Shown here one piece after another: positions 42,426 through 51,876 of a stretch of 64,000 bases of DNA (position 1 is the stretch's first letter; each line of letters opens with the position of its first letter). The translations under genes were made by a program, and so were the position numbers. Below the pieces are notes generated by a model, which saw only the letters and a program-made list of their open reading frames with translations, did not search any database and had not been told where the DNA came from. Source of the DNA: Sphingomonas aquatilis (GTDB lineage: Bacteria > Pseudomonadota > Alphaproteobacteria > Sphingomonadales > Sphingomonadaceae); assembly GCF_014196115.1 (NCBI RefSeq), contig NZ_JACIDB010000002.1, forward strand, positions 1-64,000, in the 5' to 3' direction.

Positions 42426-43319
42426 ATGAGCGTCCCCGGTGCCGGCATCGTGGTCACGCGTTTCGCCCCCAGCCCCACGGGCCTGCTGCACCTGGGCCAT
42501 GCCTATGCCGCGATCCAGGCGCACGACCATGCCCATGCCGCGCATGGCCGATTCCTGCTGCGGATCGAGGATATCGACGGGACGCGCAGCCGCGAGCCAT
42601 TCGTCGCCGGCATCCTCGACGATCTCGCCTGGCTGGGACTGTCGTGGGACGGCCCGGTGGTCCGCCAGTCGCAGCGGCTGGCGCTGTACGATGCGGCACT
42701 CGCCCGGCTGCGCGAAGCGGAGCTGCTCTACCCATGTTTCTGTACCCGCGCCGATATCGCGCGCGAGATTGCGGAGAGCGCCAGCGCGCCGCACCACGGA
42801 CCGGACGGACCGGTCTATCCCGGCCTCTGCCGGCACCTCGACCCGGCCGTGGCGGCAGCGCGGATCGCGGCAGGCGAGCCGCACGCCTGGCGGCTGCGCA
42901 TGGAGGCGGCGCTGGCCCGCACCGGCCCGCTCCACTGGCACGATAGTGACGCGGGCGATCGCATCGCCGATCCGGCGGCGTTCGGCGACGTCGTGCTCGC
43001 GCGCAAGGACGCGCCTGCCAGCTATCACCTCGCGGTGACGGTGGACGATGCCGCGCAGGGCGTCACCGATGTCGTCCGCGGCGTCGATCTCTACCCGGCG
43101 ACCGATGTCCACCGCCTGCTGCAGGCGCTGCTCGACTTGCCGACGCCGCTCTATCGCCACCACCCGCTGCTGACCGGCCCGGACGGCACGCGGCTCGCCA
43201 AGCGCAACGGCGCCCCTTCGCTCGCCGATCTGCGGCAGGCGGGCGAGGACGGACGCGCCCTTGCCGAACGCTTGCGCGCCGGGCGGCTTCCCATTGGCTT
43301 TGCCGCGCGCGATGCTTAA
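42426..43319 (+). CDS. gluQRS: Glutamyl-Q tRNA(Asp) synthetase
   Basis: This 297-residue protein is a truncated glutamyl-tRNA synthetase that attaches glutamate to queuosine-34 of tRNA-Asp. The catalytic core has RFAPSPTGLLHLGHAYAA (HIGH-type motif HLGH, about 9-26), a zinc-site-like CFCTR segment, and a KMSKS-equivalent LAKRNGAPS (about 257-265). It lacks the anticodon-binding domain of GluRS, which defines the family. ATG at 42426 was preferred over 42384 because the catalytic domain starts directly afterwards. Confidence 0.93.
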   Translation: MSVPGAGIVVTRFAPSPTGLLHLGHAYAAIQAHDHAHAAHGRFLLRIEDIDGTRSREPFVAGILDDLAWLGLSWDGPVVRQSQRLALYDAALARLREAELLYPCFCTRADIAREIAESASAPHHGPDGPVYPGLCRHLDPAVAAARIAAGEPHAWRLRMEAALARTGPLHWHDSDAGDRIADPAAFGDVVLARKDAPASYHLAVTVDDAAQGVTDVVRGVDLYPATDVHRLLQALLDLPTPLYRHHPLLTGPDGTRLAKRNGAPSLADLRQAGEDGRALAERLRAGRLPIGFAARDA

Positions 43320-43328
43320 GTATGTCGC

Positions 43329-43559
43329 ATGAACACCTTCCTCGTCATTCTGCTGATCGCGGCGATGCTGGCGACGGTGGTCGCGCTGGTGCGGGGCGTC
43401 ATCGCCTTCCTCCAGGATAGTCACGCCCAGGTCCGCAATGGCGAAGGGCCATCGGCGGCCTCGCTCAAATCGAACAAGATGATGCAGATGCGCGTCTTCT
43501 TCCAGGCGCTGGCGATCCTCATCATCGTCGTCATCCTGTTCGTCGGCGGCCGCACCTGA
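43329..43559 (+). CDS. HIG1-domain twin transmembrane protein
   Basis: This 76-residue inner-membrane protein has two hydrophobic helices (FLVILLIAAMLATVVALVRGV and FFQALAILIIVVILFVGG) joined by a loop with SLKSNKMMQMRVFFQA, the typical HIG1 pattern. In mitochondria such proteins assist respiratory-chain supercomplexes; the bacterial role is less clear. It lies 9 bp after gluQRS and 18 bp before the cobalamin gene, so it may be cotranscribed. Confidence 0.85.
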   Translation: MNTFLVILLIAAMLATVVALVRGVIAFLQDSHAQVRNGEGPSAASLKSNKMMQMRVFFQALAILIIVVILFVGGRT

Positions 43560-43577
43560 GCCGCTGACGCCCGCACG

Positions 43578-44126
43578 ATGGTCAAGCTGAACCGCATCTA
43601 CACGCGCACCGGCGACGCGGGCACGACGGGCCTCGTCGACGGATCGCGCGTGTCGAAGGCGGCCGCGGTGATGCAGGCGATCGGCGACGTCGACGAGGCA
43701 AACAGCGCGATCGGCGTCGCGATCGCCGCGTTGCAGGGCGCCGCGCCCGCGGACCGGTTGCTCGTCATCCAGAACGACCTGTTCGATCTTGGCGCAGATA
43801 TCGCCACGCCGATGGGGATCGAGGGCGCGCTGCGCATCGTGCCCGCCCAGGTCGCGCGGCTGGAGGCGGAGATCGACGCGATGAACGAGGGCCTGTCCCC
43901 GCTCACCAGCTTCATCCTGCCGGGCGGCACCCCCGCGGCAGCAGCCCTCCACCTCGCCCGCGCGATCGTCCGCCGCGCGGAACGCAGCGTCGTGACGATG
44001 GGCAGCGAAGCGACACAGGCCCTCGCCTATCTCAACCGCCTGTCCGACTGGCTCTTCGTCGCCACCCGTGTGGTGAACGGCGCAGGCGAGGGCGACGTGC
44101 TGTGGAAGCCCGGCGCCAGCCGATAG
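43578..44126 (+). CDS. Cob(I)alamin adenosyltransferase, PduO type
   Basis: This 182-residue enzyme transfers the adenosyl group of ATP to cob(I)alamin to make coenzyme B12. The N-terminus KLNRIYTRTGDAGTTGLVDGSRV is the ATP-binding signature of the PduO class, and the later ILPGGTPAAAALHLARAIVRRAER carries the conserved Arg-rich helix. It is the last gene of a probable gluQRS-HIG1-PduO transcription unit and is followed by repeats. Confidence 0.93.
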   Translation: MVKLNRIYTRTGDAGTTGLVDGSRVSKAAAVMQAIGDVDEANSAIGVAIAALQGAAPADRLLVIQNDLFDLGADIATPMGIEGALRIVPAQVARLEAEIDAMNEGLSPLTSFILPGGTPAAAALHLARAIVRRAERSVVTMGSEATQALAYLNRLSDWLFVATRVVNGAGEGDVLWKPGASR

Positions 44127-44253
44127 GGCGGCGCGGGGGCGTCTCGCGCGCCACGCATCGAAGGACAGGATCTTCACGGATAAGCCACAGGGAGACCCCA
44201 GCCCGCGCTGGGGCGACCCAAGGTGGTGGCCGGAACCAAGCCCAAAAAAGACC

Positions 44254-44361
44254 CGTCACCCCGGACTCGTTCCGGGGTCCACTCTGCGGCGAGGGGGATG
44301 GCCGGAGCCTCTTGCCGCCCCCTCGCGGCCCGGTGGACCCCGGACCAAGTCCGGGGTGACG
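44254..44361. repeat. Composite palindromic repeat, family A copy 3
   Basis: It starts CGTCACCCCGGACTCG and ends AAGTCCGGGGTGACGG, with inner arms GGGGTCCAC/GTGGACCCC. It is nearly identical to copy 4, 247 bp downstream. Confidence 0.8.
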
Positions 44362-44500
44362 GCGTGGCTGGGGCGGCTTCAACGCATGTAGCAGACGCCT
44401 GAGGCAGGACCTGCGGGTGGAGGGCACAAGCCACAGCCCCATGCCCCAACCTGCGCCGCAAAGACGACTGAGGCGGCCGGAACCGAGCCCAAAAAAGCCC

Positions 44501-44609
44501 CGTCACCCCGGACTCGTTCCGGGGTCCACTCGGCGGCGAGGGGGACGGCCGGAGCCTCTTGCCGCCCCCTCGCGGCCGGGTGGACCCCGGACCAAGTCCG
44601 GGGTGACGG
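44501..44609. repeat. Composite palindromic repeat, family A copy 4
   Basis: It has the same architecture and almost the same sequence as copy 3, including the left-flanking AAAAAAG segment. This shows recent tandem duplication. Confidence 0.8.
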
Positions 44610-44951
44610 GGTGGGTGCGGCAAGGTGGCGCGCCATAGCGCCGACGAAGCCGCCAACCCCCACCGCCCTGTCCTACACGCCCCCCATCTGCTACACCCAT
44701 GCCATGACCCGTCCGCCCTTCGCCCCGCCGCTGCGCGACGGGCGTCGCGGACCTCTCGCTTCCGACGAATACGTACCGTCCACTTCGTCCACTTCCGCGA
44801 GCCCCCTCTCGCGCAAACCCCGATTCGCGCCGCCGTCGCGCCCCACCGGAGCACCGCGCTTCAATCCTCACTTTCCTCGACAAAAAGCGCGTGTATGCTG
44901 CCCCGTCGCTGCCGGGGGGCCGCGGCTTTTCCCTATCCTCGCGGAAACACC

Positions 44952-46286
44952 ATGAACCGTATCCTGATCGGCGTTGCCGGCATCCTCGTCATCCTCGGCA
45001 TCGCCTTCGCGCTGTCCACCGACCGCAAAGCGATCCGGCTGCGCGTCGTCGGCGCGGCGTTCGCGTTGCAGGCGGCGATCGCGACGATCGTGCTCTACTG
45101 GGGGCCGGGTCGTGCGGCGCTGGCAGGGGCGTCGGCGGGCGTGTCGGCGCTGCTCGGCTATTCGCAGCGGGGCACGGAGTTTCTGTTCGGCAAGCTCGCC
45201 AGCCCCGATATCGGCGGCCAGAGCTTCGCGATCGCGGCGCTGCCGGTCATCATCTTTTTCGCCAGCCTCGTTTCGATCCTCTACTACCTCGGCGTCATGC
45301 AGGTCGTGGTGCGCTGGGTCGGCGGCGCGATCGAAAAGGTGATCGGCACGTCGAAGGTGGAATCCTTGTGTGCCGCGGCCAACATCTTCGTCGGCCAGTC
45401 CGAATCGCCGCTGGTGATCCGCCCCTATCTCGCCGGCCTCACCCCGCCGCAGCTGTTCACGGTAATGACCAGCGGCATGGCGGGTGTCGCGGGCACGATC
45501 CTTGCGGCCTATGCCTCGATGGGCATCCGCATCGAATATCTCCTCGCCGCCAGCTTCATGGCCGCGCCGGGCGGCATCCTGATGGCCAAGATCATCATGC
45601 CCGATCGCTCCATGCCGCCCGAAGGCGAGCTGCCGCTGGGCGACGTGCCCGACGAAAATCGCGTGATCGCCCTCGCCGACCATCGCATCAGCGGCGCCGG
45701 CCCCGCCGCGCTGCTTCCCGAAGGCACGCCGGGCGAGCCGCTGCCCGAAGCGACGCATGACGAGGAAAAGCCCGCCAACCTCATCATGGCCGCCGCGCAG
45801 GGCGCGCAGACCGGCGTGCGGCTCGCCGTCGCGGTCGGCGCGATGGTGCTCGCCTTCGTCGCGCTGGTCGCGCTGGCGAACGGCCTGCTCGGCGGGTTCG
45901 GCAATATGATTGGCCTGCCGGGCTTAAGCTTCCAGGCGCTGCTCGGCTATCTCTTCCAGCCGGTCATGTTCCTGCTCAACGTGCCGTGGAACGAGGCGGG
46001 GATCGCCGGCGGCCTGTTCGGCGAGAAGATCGTGCTCAACGAATTCGTCGCCTATATCGATCTCGGCAAGCAGGCCGCGCAGCTCAGCCCGCGCACCATC
46101 GCCGTCGTCACCTTCGCGCTGTGCGGCTTCGCCAATTTCTCGTCGATCGCGATCCAGATGGCGGTGACGGGCAGCCTCGCCCCCAACCAGCGCCCGATGA
46201 TCGCCAAGCTCGGCCTGCGCGCGCTCGCCGCGGGTAGCCTCGCCAACCTCATGTCGGCGGCGCTCGCCGGCCTGCTGATCGGCTAA
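44952..46286 (+). CDS. Concentrative nucleoside transporter (CNT/NupC family)
   Basis: This 444-residue inner-membrane protein imports nucleosides by cation symport. Family motifs include [17 protein letters not shown] (the G-Q-S/T-E substrate-site motif, about 155), [21 protein letters not shown] and [11 protein letters not shown] (the second N-E-F motif, about 360). About nine hydrophobic segments are visible. An insert at about 220-275 is polar and longer than usual, as in alphaproteobacterial members. The ATG at 44952 begins the first membrane helix ([19 protein letters not shown]). Confidence 0.93.
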   Translation: MNRILIGVAGILVILGIAFALSTDRKAIRLRVVGAAFALQAAIATIVLYWGPGRAALAGASAGVSALLGYSQRGTEFLFGKLASPDIGGQSFAIAALPVIIFFASLVSILYYLGVMQVVVRWVGGAIEKVIGTSKVESLCAAANIFVGQSESPLVIRPYLAGLTPPQLFTVMTSGMAGVAGTILAAYASMGIRIEYLLAASFMAAPGGILMAKIIMPDRSMPPEGELPLGDVPDENRVIALADHRISGAGPAALLPEGTPGEPLPEATHDEEKPANLIMAAAQGAQTGVRLAVAVGAMVLAFVALVALANGLLGGFGNMIGLPGLSFQALLGYLFQPVMFLLNVPWNEAGIAGGLFGEKIVLNEFVAYIDLGKQAAQLSPRTIAVVTFALCGFANFSSIAIQMAVTGSLAPNQRPMIAKLGLRALAAGSLANLMSAALAGLLIG

Positions 46287-46300
46287 GGCGAACGCTATGA

Positions 46301-46403
46301 CCGGCCCGCTCCCCCTCCCGACCACCCATACGGTATCCTGATGGGTGGCCGGGAGGGGGAGCGGGCCGGCACCGCCGGGAACCCTGCTCTTCCGCAGGGT
46401 TCC
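46301..46403 (+). promoter_or_regulatory. Two hairpins around the permease start codon
   Basis: A 29-bp stem with one mismatch pairs 46301-46329 with 46341-46369 (11-base loop). The permease ATG (46341) is at the top of its right arm. A second perfect 10-bp stem pairs 46378-46387 with 46394-46403 and is followed by AAAAAA. It could be a translation-control structure or an inserted palindromic repeat. Confidence 0.6.
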
Positions 46404-47765
46404 AAAAAAGCCCTCAAGCGCACGCTTGGGCCGGGCCAGCTCGCGATGATCGCGATCGGCGGGGCGGTCGGCACCGGGCTGTTCCTGGGCAGCGGCTTCG
46501 CGATCCAGCTCGCCGGGCCGGCGGTGCTGGTCAGTTATGCGATCGGCGGCCTCATCACGCTGGCGCTGATGGGGTGCCTCGCCGAAATGACCGTCGCCGA
46601 CCCCGCGACCGGATCGTTCGGGCTGTTCGCCGAACGCTACCTCGGCCGGTTCGCCGGCTTCCTCGTCCGCTACGCCTATGTCACCTGCATCATCCTGGCG
46701 ATCGGGACGGAAGTCACGGCGGTCGCGATCTACATGCGCTATTGGCTGCCCGACGTGGCCGGCGCGTGGTGGATCGGCGGGTTCGGTTTGGCGCTGCTCG
46801 CCGTCAACCTCGTCAGCGTGCGGGCGTTCGGCGCGGTCGAATATCTGTTTTCGGCGATCAAGGTCGCCGCGATCCTCGCCTTCATCGCGCTCGGCCTGTG
46901 GGTGATCGGCCGCGGCGCGCCGGGCGTCGGGCTGGCGAACTACACCGCGCATGGCGGCTTCGCGCCGCATGGCCTCAGCGGCATCTGGAGCGCGGTGATC
47001 GTCTCGATCTTCAGCTACCTCAGTATCGAGATGATCGCGGTCGCAGCCGGCGAGGCACGCGATCCGGAACGCGCGATCGTCCGCGCCTTCCGCTCGACGA
47101 TGCTGCGCCTCGCCTTATTCTATCTCGGCAGCCTCGCGGTGATGCTGGCGGTGCTGCCGTGGACGCAGGCTGGCACCGCGACCAGCCCATTCGTGACGGT
47201 AATGGCAGCGAGCGGCCTGCCCTATGCGGCAGGCGTCATCAACGCCGTCGTTCTGGTCGCGGCATTGTCGGCGATGAACAGCCAGCTCTACACCGCCTCA
47301 CGCATGCTGTTCAGCCTGGCGGACAGCGGCCTCGCGCCGCGGCGGCTGGGCGCGGTCGATGCGCGCGGCGTACCGGTCGCGGCGCTGCTCGTGTCGGCGG
47401 CGGGGATTGCGGTGGCGGGCGGCGTCTATGCGTGGCGGCCCGATGCGGCCCTCGGCGTGATGATCGCCGTGTCGATCTTCGGCGCGCTGTTCACCTGGGG
47501 CATGATTTTCGTCACGCACCTCGCCTTCCGGCGGCGGCACGGGACGCCGGCGGGGTTCCGGATGTGGGGCTATCCGTGGGTGAGCCTCGCCGGTGCAGCC
47601 ACGATCCTCGCGATCCTGGCGACGACGCCCTTCACCGCCGCCTTCGCGCCGACGCTGGTCTATGGCGTGCCGGTGCTGGCGGTGCTGGCGGGGGTGTATG
47701 CGGTGTGCTTGCGCCCACCTTCGTCATCCCGGCGAACGCCGGGATCCATGGATACGAGAGGCTGA
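46341..47765 (+). CDS. APC-family amino acid permease
   Basis: This 474-residue, 12-helix transporter of the amino acid/GABA permease group has the consensus motif LGPGQLAMIAIGGAVGTGLFLGSG in the first membrane segment (about 30-53) and SIFSYLSIEMIAVAAGEARDPERAI (about 228-252). The only in-frame start before the conserved N-terminus is ATG at 46341, which lies inside a long hairpin; the first 25 residues are therefore encoded by palindromic DNA. The last 15 residues (SSSRRTPGSMDTRG end) come from another palindromic repeat, which supplies the stop. Substrate unknown. Confidence 0.9.
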   Translation: MGGREGERAGTAGNPALPQGSKKALKRTLGPGQLAMIAIGGAVGTGLFLGSGFAIQLAGPAVLVSYAIGGLITLALMGCLAEMTVADPATGSFGLFAERYLGRFAGFLVRYAYVTCIILAIGTEVTAVAIYMRYWLPDVAGAWWIGGFGLALLAVNLVSVRAFGAVEYLFSAIKVAAILAFIALGLWVIGRGAPGVGLANYTAHGGFAPHGLSGIWSAVIVSIFSYLSIEMIAVAAGEARDPERAIVRAFRSTMLRLALFYLGSLAVMLAVLPWTQAGTATSPFVTVMAASGLPYAAGVINAVVLVAALSAMNSQLYTASRMLFSLADSGLAPRRLGAVDARGVPVAALLVSAAGIAVAGGVYAWRPDAALGVMIAVSIFGALFTWGMIFVTHLAFRRRHGTPAGFRMWGYPWVSLAGAATILAILATTPFTAAFAPTLVYGVPVLAVLAGVYAVCLRPPSSSRRTPGSMDTRG

Positions 47766-47825
47766 TCGTAGCACGCGCCAATCGACGGCATCGAGTCCGT
47801 GGATCCCGGCGTTCGCCGGGATGAC
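47722..47825. repeat. Inverted pair of GTCATCCCGGCGAACGCC repeats (family C)
   Basis: The unit at 47722-47750 is repeated in inverse orientation at about 47799-47825. Each has a CCGGCGAACGCCGG inner dyad. The left unit forms the end of the permease coding sequence. It is a REP-like element between convergent genes and could act as a bidirectional terminator. Confidence 0.65.
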
Positions 47826-47836
47826 GGAAAACGGGG

Positions 47837-47983
47837 TCACTCCCCCGTCCGCGTCTTCACCTTGTTGGGCAGATCCTTGCCCTTGGTCCGGCGCGAAGGC
47901 AGCTGCACCGGGTTCTTCTTCTTCCATTCCTTGAAGGTCATCGGACCTTCGGGCGTGTCGACGATCGTGTCGTCCAGGCTCAT
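47837..47983 (-). CDS. Small basic protein, 48 residues
   Basis: This short ORF starts with ATG at 47983 behind GAGGAG (good Shine-Dalgarno spacing) and reads SLDDTIVDTPEGPMTFKEWK followed by a Lys/Arg-rich tail with NKVKTRTGE. Strong coding character and placement 11 bp after the dehydrogenase gene on the same strand support it as real. The basic charge may suggest nucleic-acid or ribosome contact; function unknown. Confidence 0.65.
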   Translation of the reverse strand: MSLDDTIVDTPEGPMTFKEWKKKNPVQLPSRRTKGKDLPNKVKTRTGE

Positions 47984-47994
47984 GGCCAGTCTCC

Positions 47995-48867
<873 letters not shown>

Positions 48868-48956
48868 GTCTCTCCATCGATCGCTTTGCCGTTCGCCATA
48901 GCCGCTTTCCCGCCGCCTGCCAGCCGGATAGGCTCGCGCGCACAGAGGAGAGGGGC

Positions 48957-49817
48957 ATGATCATATTGGGGGATAGCGGGCTGTTGCGGCCGGGCCGATG
49001 GCGGTGGCTGGCGGCGATCGGCTGGATGGTCGCGCTGTTCGCGGTGATGAGCGTGCTGCTCTTCCCCGGCTGGCTGCATGCGGCGCCCGCCTATCGTAAC
49101 GCAGTGCGGATCGGATCGGTGCTGGTCGCCTATGCGGTCTATGCGCTGGCGGTCCGCTACGGCGAACGACGCGCGCCGGTGGAGATCGCCGCCCGGCCGT
49201 TGCTGCCCGAACTGTTCGCCGGCCTCGCGATCGGGGCGGGGATGTTCGCGCTGGTCTTCACCCGCCTGCGCCTGCTCGGCGTCTATACACTCGCGCCCGG
49301 CCAATGGGGCGACTGGCCGAGCGATATCGTCTGGGCACTGCGCACCGGGTTCGCCGAGGAACTGCTGCTGCGCCTCGTCGTGTTCCGCCTGCTGATGCGC
49401 GCGGGCGGCCTGTGGCCGGCGCTGGCGATCTCGGCGCTGCTGTTCGGCGCGATGCACCTCGCCAACCCGAATGCGACGCTGGTCGCCGCGCTGGCGATCG
49501 CGGTGGAGGCGGGGCTGATGCTCGCCGCCTTCTACCTCGTCACCGGGCGCATCTGGATGGCGGTGGGCGTGCATGCCGCGTGGAATTTCGTCCAGGGGCC
49601 GGTGTTCGGCGCGCGCGTCTCCGGAGGCACCGACACGGGCAGCCTGTTCGTCAGCGCGCCCGTACAGGGCAGCCCCGACTGGCTGAGCGGCGGCGCGTTC
49701 GGACCCGAAGCGTCGCTGCCCGCGGTGATCGTCGGCTTCGTCATCTTCGTCGTGGTGCTGCGCACGGCGCTGCGGCGTTGGAACCGTGATCACGTTCACG
49801 GAGTAGGACTATCATGA
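48957..49817 (+). CDS. CPBP-family intramembrane metalloprotease
   Basis: This 286-residue polytopic membrane protein carries the CAAX-protease/Abi signature: [14 protein letters not shown] (Glu-Glu plus Arg, about 139-152), [10 protein letters not shown] (Phe..His, about 161-170) and [11 protein letters not shown] (His/Asn, about 203-213). Such proteins are predicted zinc-dependent intramembrane proteases; their bacterial targets vary. It overlaps the next gene by ATGA. Despite the Abi label used for the family, nothing here suggests a phage role. Confidence 0.88.
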   Translation: MIILGDSGLLRPGRWRWLAAIGWMVALFAVMSVLLFPGWLHAAPAYRNAVRIGSVLVAYAVYALAVRYGERRAPVEIAARPLLPELFAGLAIGAGMFALVFTRLRLLGVYTLAPGQWGDWPSDIVWALRTGFAEELLLRLVVFRLLMRAGGLWPALAISALLFGAMHLANPNATLVAALAIAVEAGLMLAAFYLVTGRIWMAVGVHAAWNFVQGPVFGARVSGGTDTGSLFVSAPVQGSPDWLSGGAFGPEASLPAVIVGFVIFVVVLRTALRRWNRDHVHGVGLS

Positions 49818-50881
49818 CCCGCCATGTCGCCCTCGCCGCCCTGATGCTCGCCGCCTGCTCCAGCCAGCCGCAGGCCGACGCGACGCCAACCCGGACGCCG
49901 GAGGCCACGCCCCGCACGGCGGCACGTCAGCCCGCGACGGCGAAGACGGATGCGCCTGTCACGCCGAAACCCGGCGTGCTCAAGACGTTCGGCGACTGGC
50001 AGGTCGGCTGCGACAATGGGCTGGTGTGTACCATGGCGTCGCTGCTGCCCGACGATGGTGCGGGCGCGGGCGCGACGCTCAACCTCACGCGCGACCCGGG
50101 CCCGCAGGGTCGCTATCACGCGATGTCGGGGGAGGGCGCGACCGATGCGTCGGGGCGCACCCCCGCGGCCCGTTTCACTGTCGACGGTCGTGATCTGGGC
50201 AGCGACGCGAATGCCCTTGCCGCCGCGATGGCGAACGGTCGGGTTCTCAAGGTGCCCGGCGGCACGATCTCGCTAAAGGGCGCCTCGGCCGCGTTGCGCT
50301 ACATCGATGCGATGCAGGGGCGCGCCGGGACCGTGACGGCCACCGTCGCGAAGGGCGCCAAGCCCGCAGCGAGCGTGCCGCCCGCACCGGCGCTGCCGAT
50401 CGTCGCCGCACAGCGGCTGACACACTATACCGCCAAGCTGCCGCCATCCGTGGTCGCGACGATGAAGCGGATCGGCCGGTGCGACCTGTCCGAAGGGATG
50501 GACTCGACCCCCTCGGTCGCCAGGACGCCAGACGGTCGCCTGCTGGTGATCCAACCCTGTTCGGCGGGGGCGTATAACGTCATCGGCGCGCTGTTCGTCG
50601 TCCGCGGCACCGACGTCCGCCCGGCGCAGACCGACGCGCCCGCCGGCTTCGACGCGACCGGCGCGGATTCGCAGACCCCCGTCCACAGCGTCGTCAACGG
50701 CGATTTCGACCGCAACGTCCTGACCAGCTACGCCAAGGGCCGTGGCCTGGGGGATTGCGGTATGGGCCAGACCTTCGCGTGGGACGGCAGCCGCTATCGT
50801 CTGGTGTCGCAGGACGAGATGAGCGAATGCCGCGGCAATACCGAATATATCGCGACATGGCGCGCCACGATGCGGCCGTGA
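49814..50881 (+). CDS. DUF1176 lipoprotein
   Basis: This 355-residue protein has a lipoprotein signal (VALAALMLAACSSQP; lipobox LAAC, Cys about 15), then a Pro/Thr-rich linker and a DUF1176-type region from about 60 (FGDWQVGCDNGLVCTMASL at the front, and DCGMGQTFAWDGSRYRL near the end). It is likely anchored in the outer or inner membrane facing the periplasm. The family has no established function. It is coupled to the CPBP protease gene by ATGA, so the two may act together. Confidence 0.88.
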   Translation: MTRHVALAALMLAACSSQPQADATPTRTPEATPRTAARQPATAKTDAPVTPKPGVLKTFGDWQVGCDNGLVCTMASLLPDDGAGAGATLNLTRDPGPQGRYHAMSGEGATDASGRTPAARFTVDGRDLGSDANALAAAMANGRVLKVPGGTISLKGASAALRYIDAMQGRAGTVTATVAKGAKPAASVPPAPALPIVAAQRLTHYTAKLPPSVVATMKRIGRCDLSEGMDSTPSVARTPDGRLLVIQPCSAGAYNVIGALFVVRGTDVRPAQTDAPAGFDATGADSQTPVHSVVNGDFDRNVLTSYAKGRGLGDCGMGQTFAWDGSRYRLVSQDEMSECRGNTEYIATWRATMRP

Positions 50882-50898
50882 CGCGGCGGCTGGCGCGC

Positions 50899-51876
50899 TT
50901 ATGGCGCCGGCCGCTCCGGCTGCGCTTCGGCGAGGTAGAGGCCGAACAGCCCCTTGGGGTCCGTCCATTCGCGGATCGGCGTCCACCCGCCCGAGCGCAG
51001 CAGGATACGCGCATCGCGCGAGGCGTATTTGTGGCTATTCTCGGTATGGATGCTCTCACCCGCACCGATGGTGAAGGGGCGCCCTTCGATGGTGAAGGCG
51101 ACGTCGCGCTGCGCCACCAGATGCATCTCGATCCGCGCCCGATCGTCGTTCCAGCGCGCTTCGTGTGCGAAGGCGTCGACCGGGATCGTGCCGTCCAGCT
51201 CGCGATTGATCCGGTCCAGCAGATTGAGGTTGAACGCCGCCGTCACGCCCGCCGCATCGTCATAGGCGGCGACCAGCGTGCCCTCGTCCTTGATCCGGTC
51301 CATGCCGATCAGCAGCATCGCGCCTTCGCCCAGCGACGCGCGCATCGCGCGCAACAGGTCGACCGCCATCAACGGGATCATGTTGCCGATCGTCGAACCG
51401 GGGAAGAAGCCGAGCTTCGGCGTATCCGCCACCTCGGCCGGCAGCGTCAGCGGCCGCATGAAGTCCGCCTCGAACGGCCGCACGGTCAGGTCGGGGAAGG
51501 CTTCGCTGAGCACGCGCGACGATTCGCGTAGGAAATCGCCCGAAATGTCGATCGGCACATAGGCGGACGGCGCGGCACAGCGCAGCAGCAGCGGCGTCTT
51601 GGTCGACGATCCCGATCCGAACTCCACCACCGCGCGGCCGCGGCCGACGACCTCGGTCACCTCGGGGCAGATCTCTTCCAGGATCGCGGTTTCGGTGCGC
51701 GTCGGATAATATTCCGGCAGCACGGTGATATCCTCGAACAGCTCCGATCCGCGGCGATCGTAGAACCAGCGCGCAGGGATCGCGCGCGGGCGCCGCTCCA
51801 GCCCCGACAGCACGTCGGCACGGAATTGCGGATCGGCGAGGCTCGCCTGACCGTCCTCGATTTCGGGCTTCAGCAT
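50899..51876 (-). CDS. egtD: L-histidine N-alpha-methyltransferase EgtD
   Basis: This 325-residue SAM-dependent enzyme trimethylates histidine to hercynine, the first step of ergothioneine synthesis. The N-terminal LERRPRAIPARWFYDRRGSELFEDITVLPEYYPTR pattern is diagnostic; the SAM site is VEFGSGSSTKT (about 84-94), and the histidine-binding FNLNLLDRINREL comes at about 217-229. It follows egtB with a one-base overlap (TGATG), so both are made from one mRNA. Confidence 0.94.
   Translation of the reverse strand: MLKPEIEDGQASLADPQFRADVLSGLERRPRAIPARWFYDRRGSELFEDITVLPEYYPTRTETAILEEICPEVTEVVGRGRAVVEFGSGSSTKTPLLLRCAAPSAYVPIDISGDFLRESSRVLSEAFPDLTVRPFEADFMRPLTLPAEVADTPKLGFFPGSTIGNMIPLMAVDLLRAMRASLGEGAMLLIGMDRIKDEGTLVAAYDDAAGVTAAFNLNLLDRINRELDGTIPVDAFAHEARWNDDRARIEMHLVAQRDVAFTIEGRPFTIGAGESIHTENSHKYASRDARILLRSGGWTPIREWTDPKGLFGLYLAEAQPERPAP

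Larger units (their letters stand above)
44127..44951. other. Long intergenic stretch with two composite repeats
   Basis: These 825 bp hold two family A repeats (44254-44361 and 44501-44609). The sequence just before each (ending GAACC(A/G)AGCCCAAAAAAG) is also similar, so a larger unit of about 150 bp was duplicated. The remaining 340 bp before the transporter hold its promoter; no gene was recognised. Confidence 0.55.

Noticed and set aside
48957..49817. Abortive infection role for the CPBP-family gene
   Set aside because: The family name includes Abi, but the gene sits in core sequence coupled to a DUF1176 gene and has no defence context.
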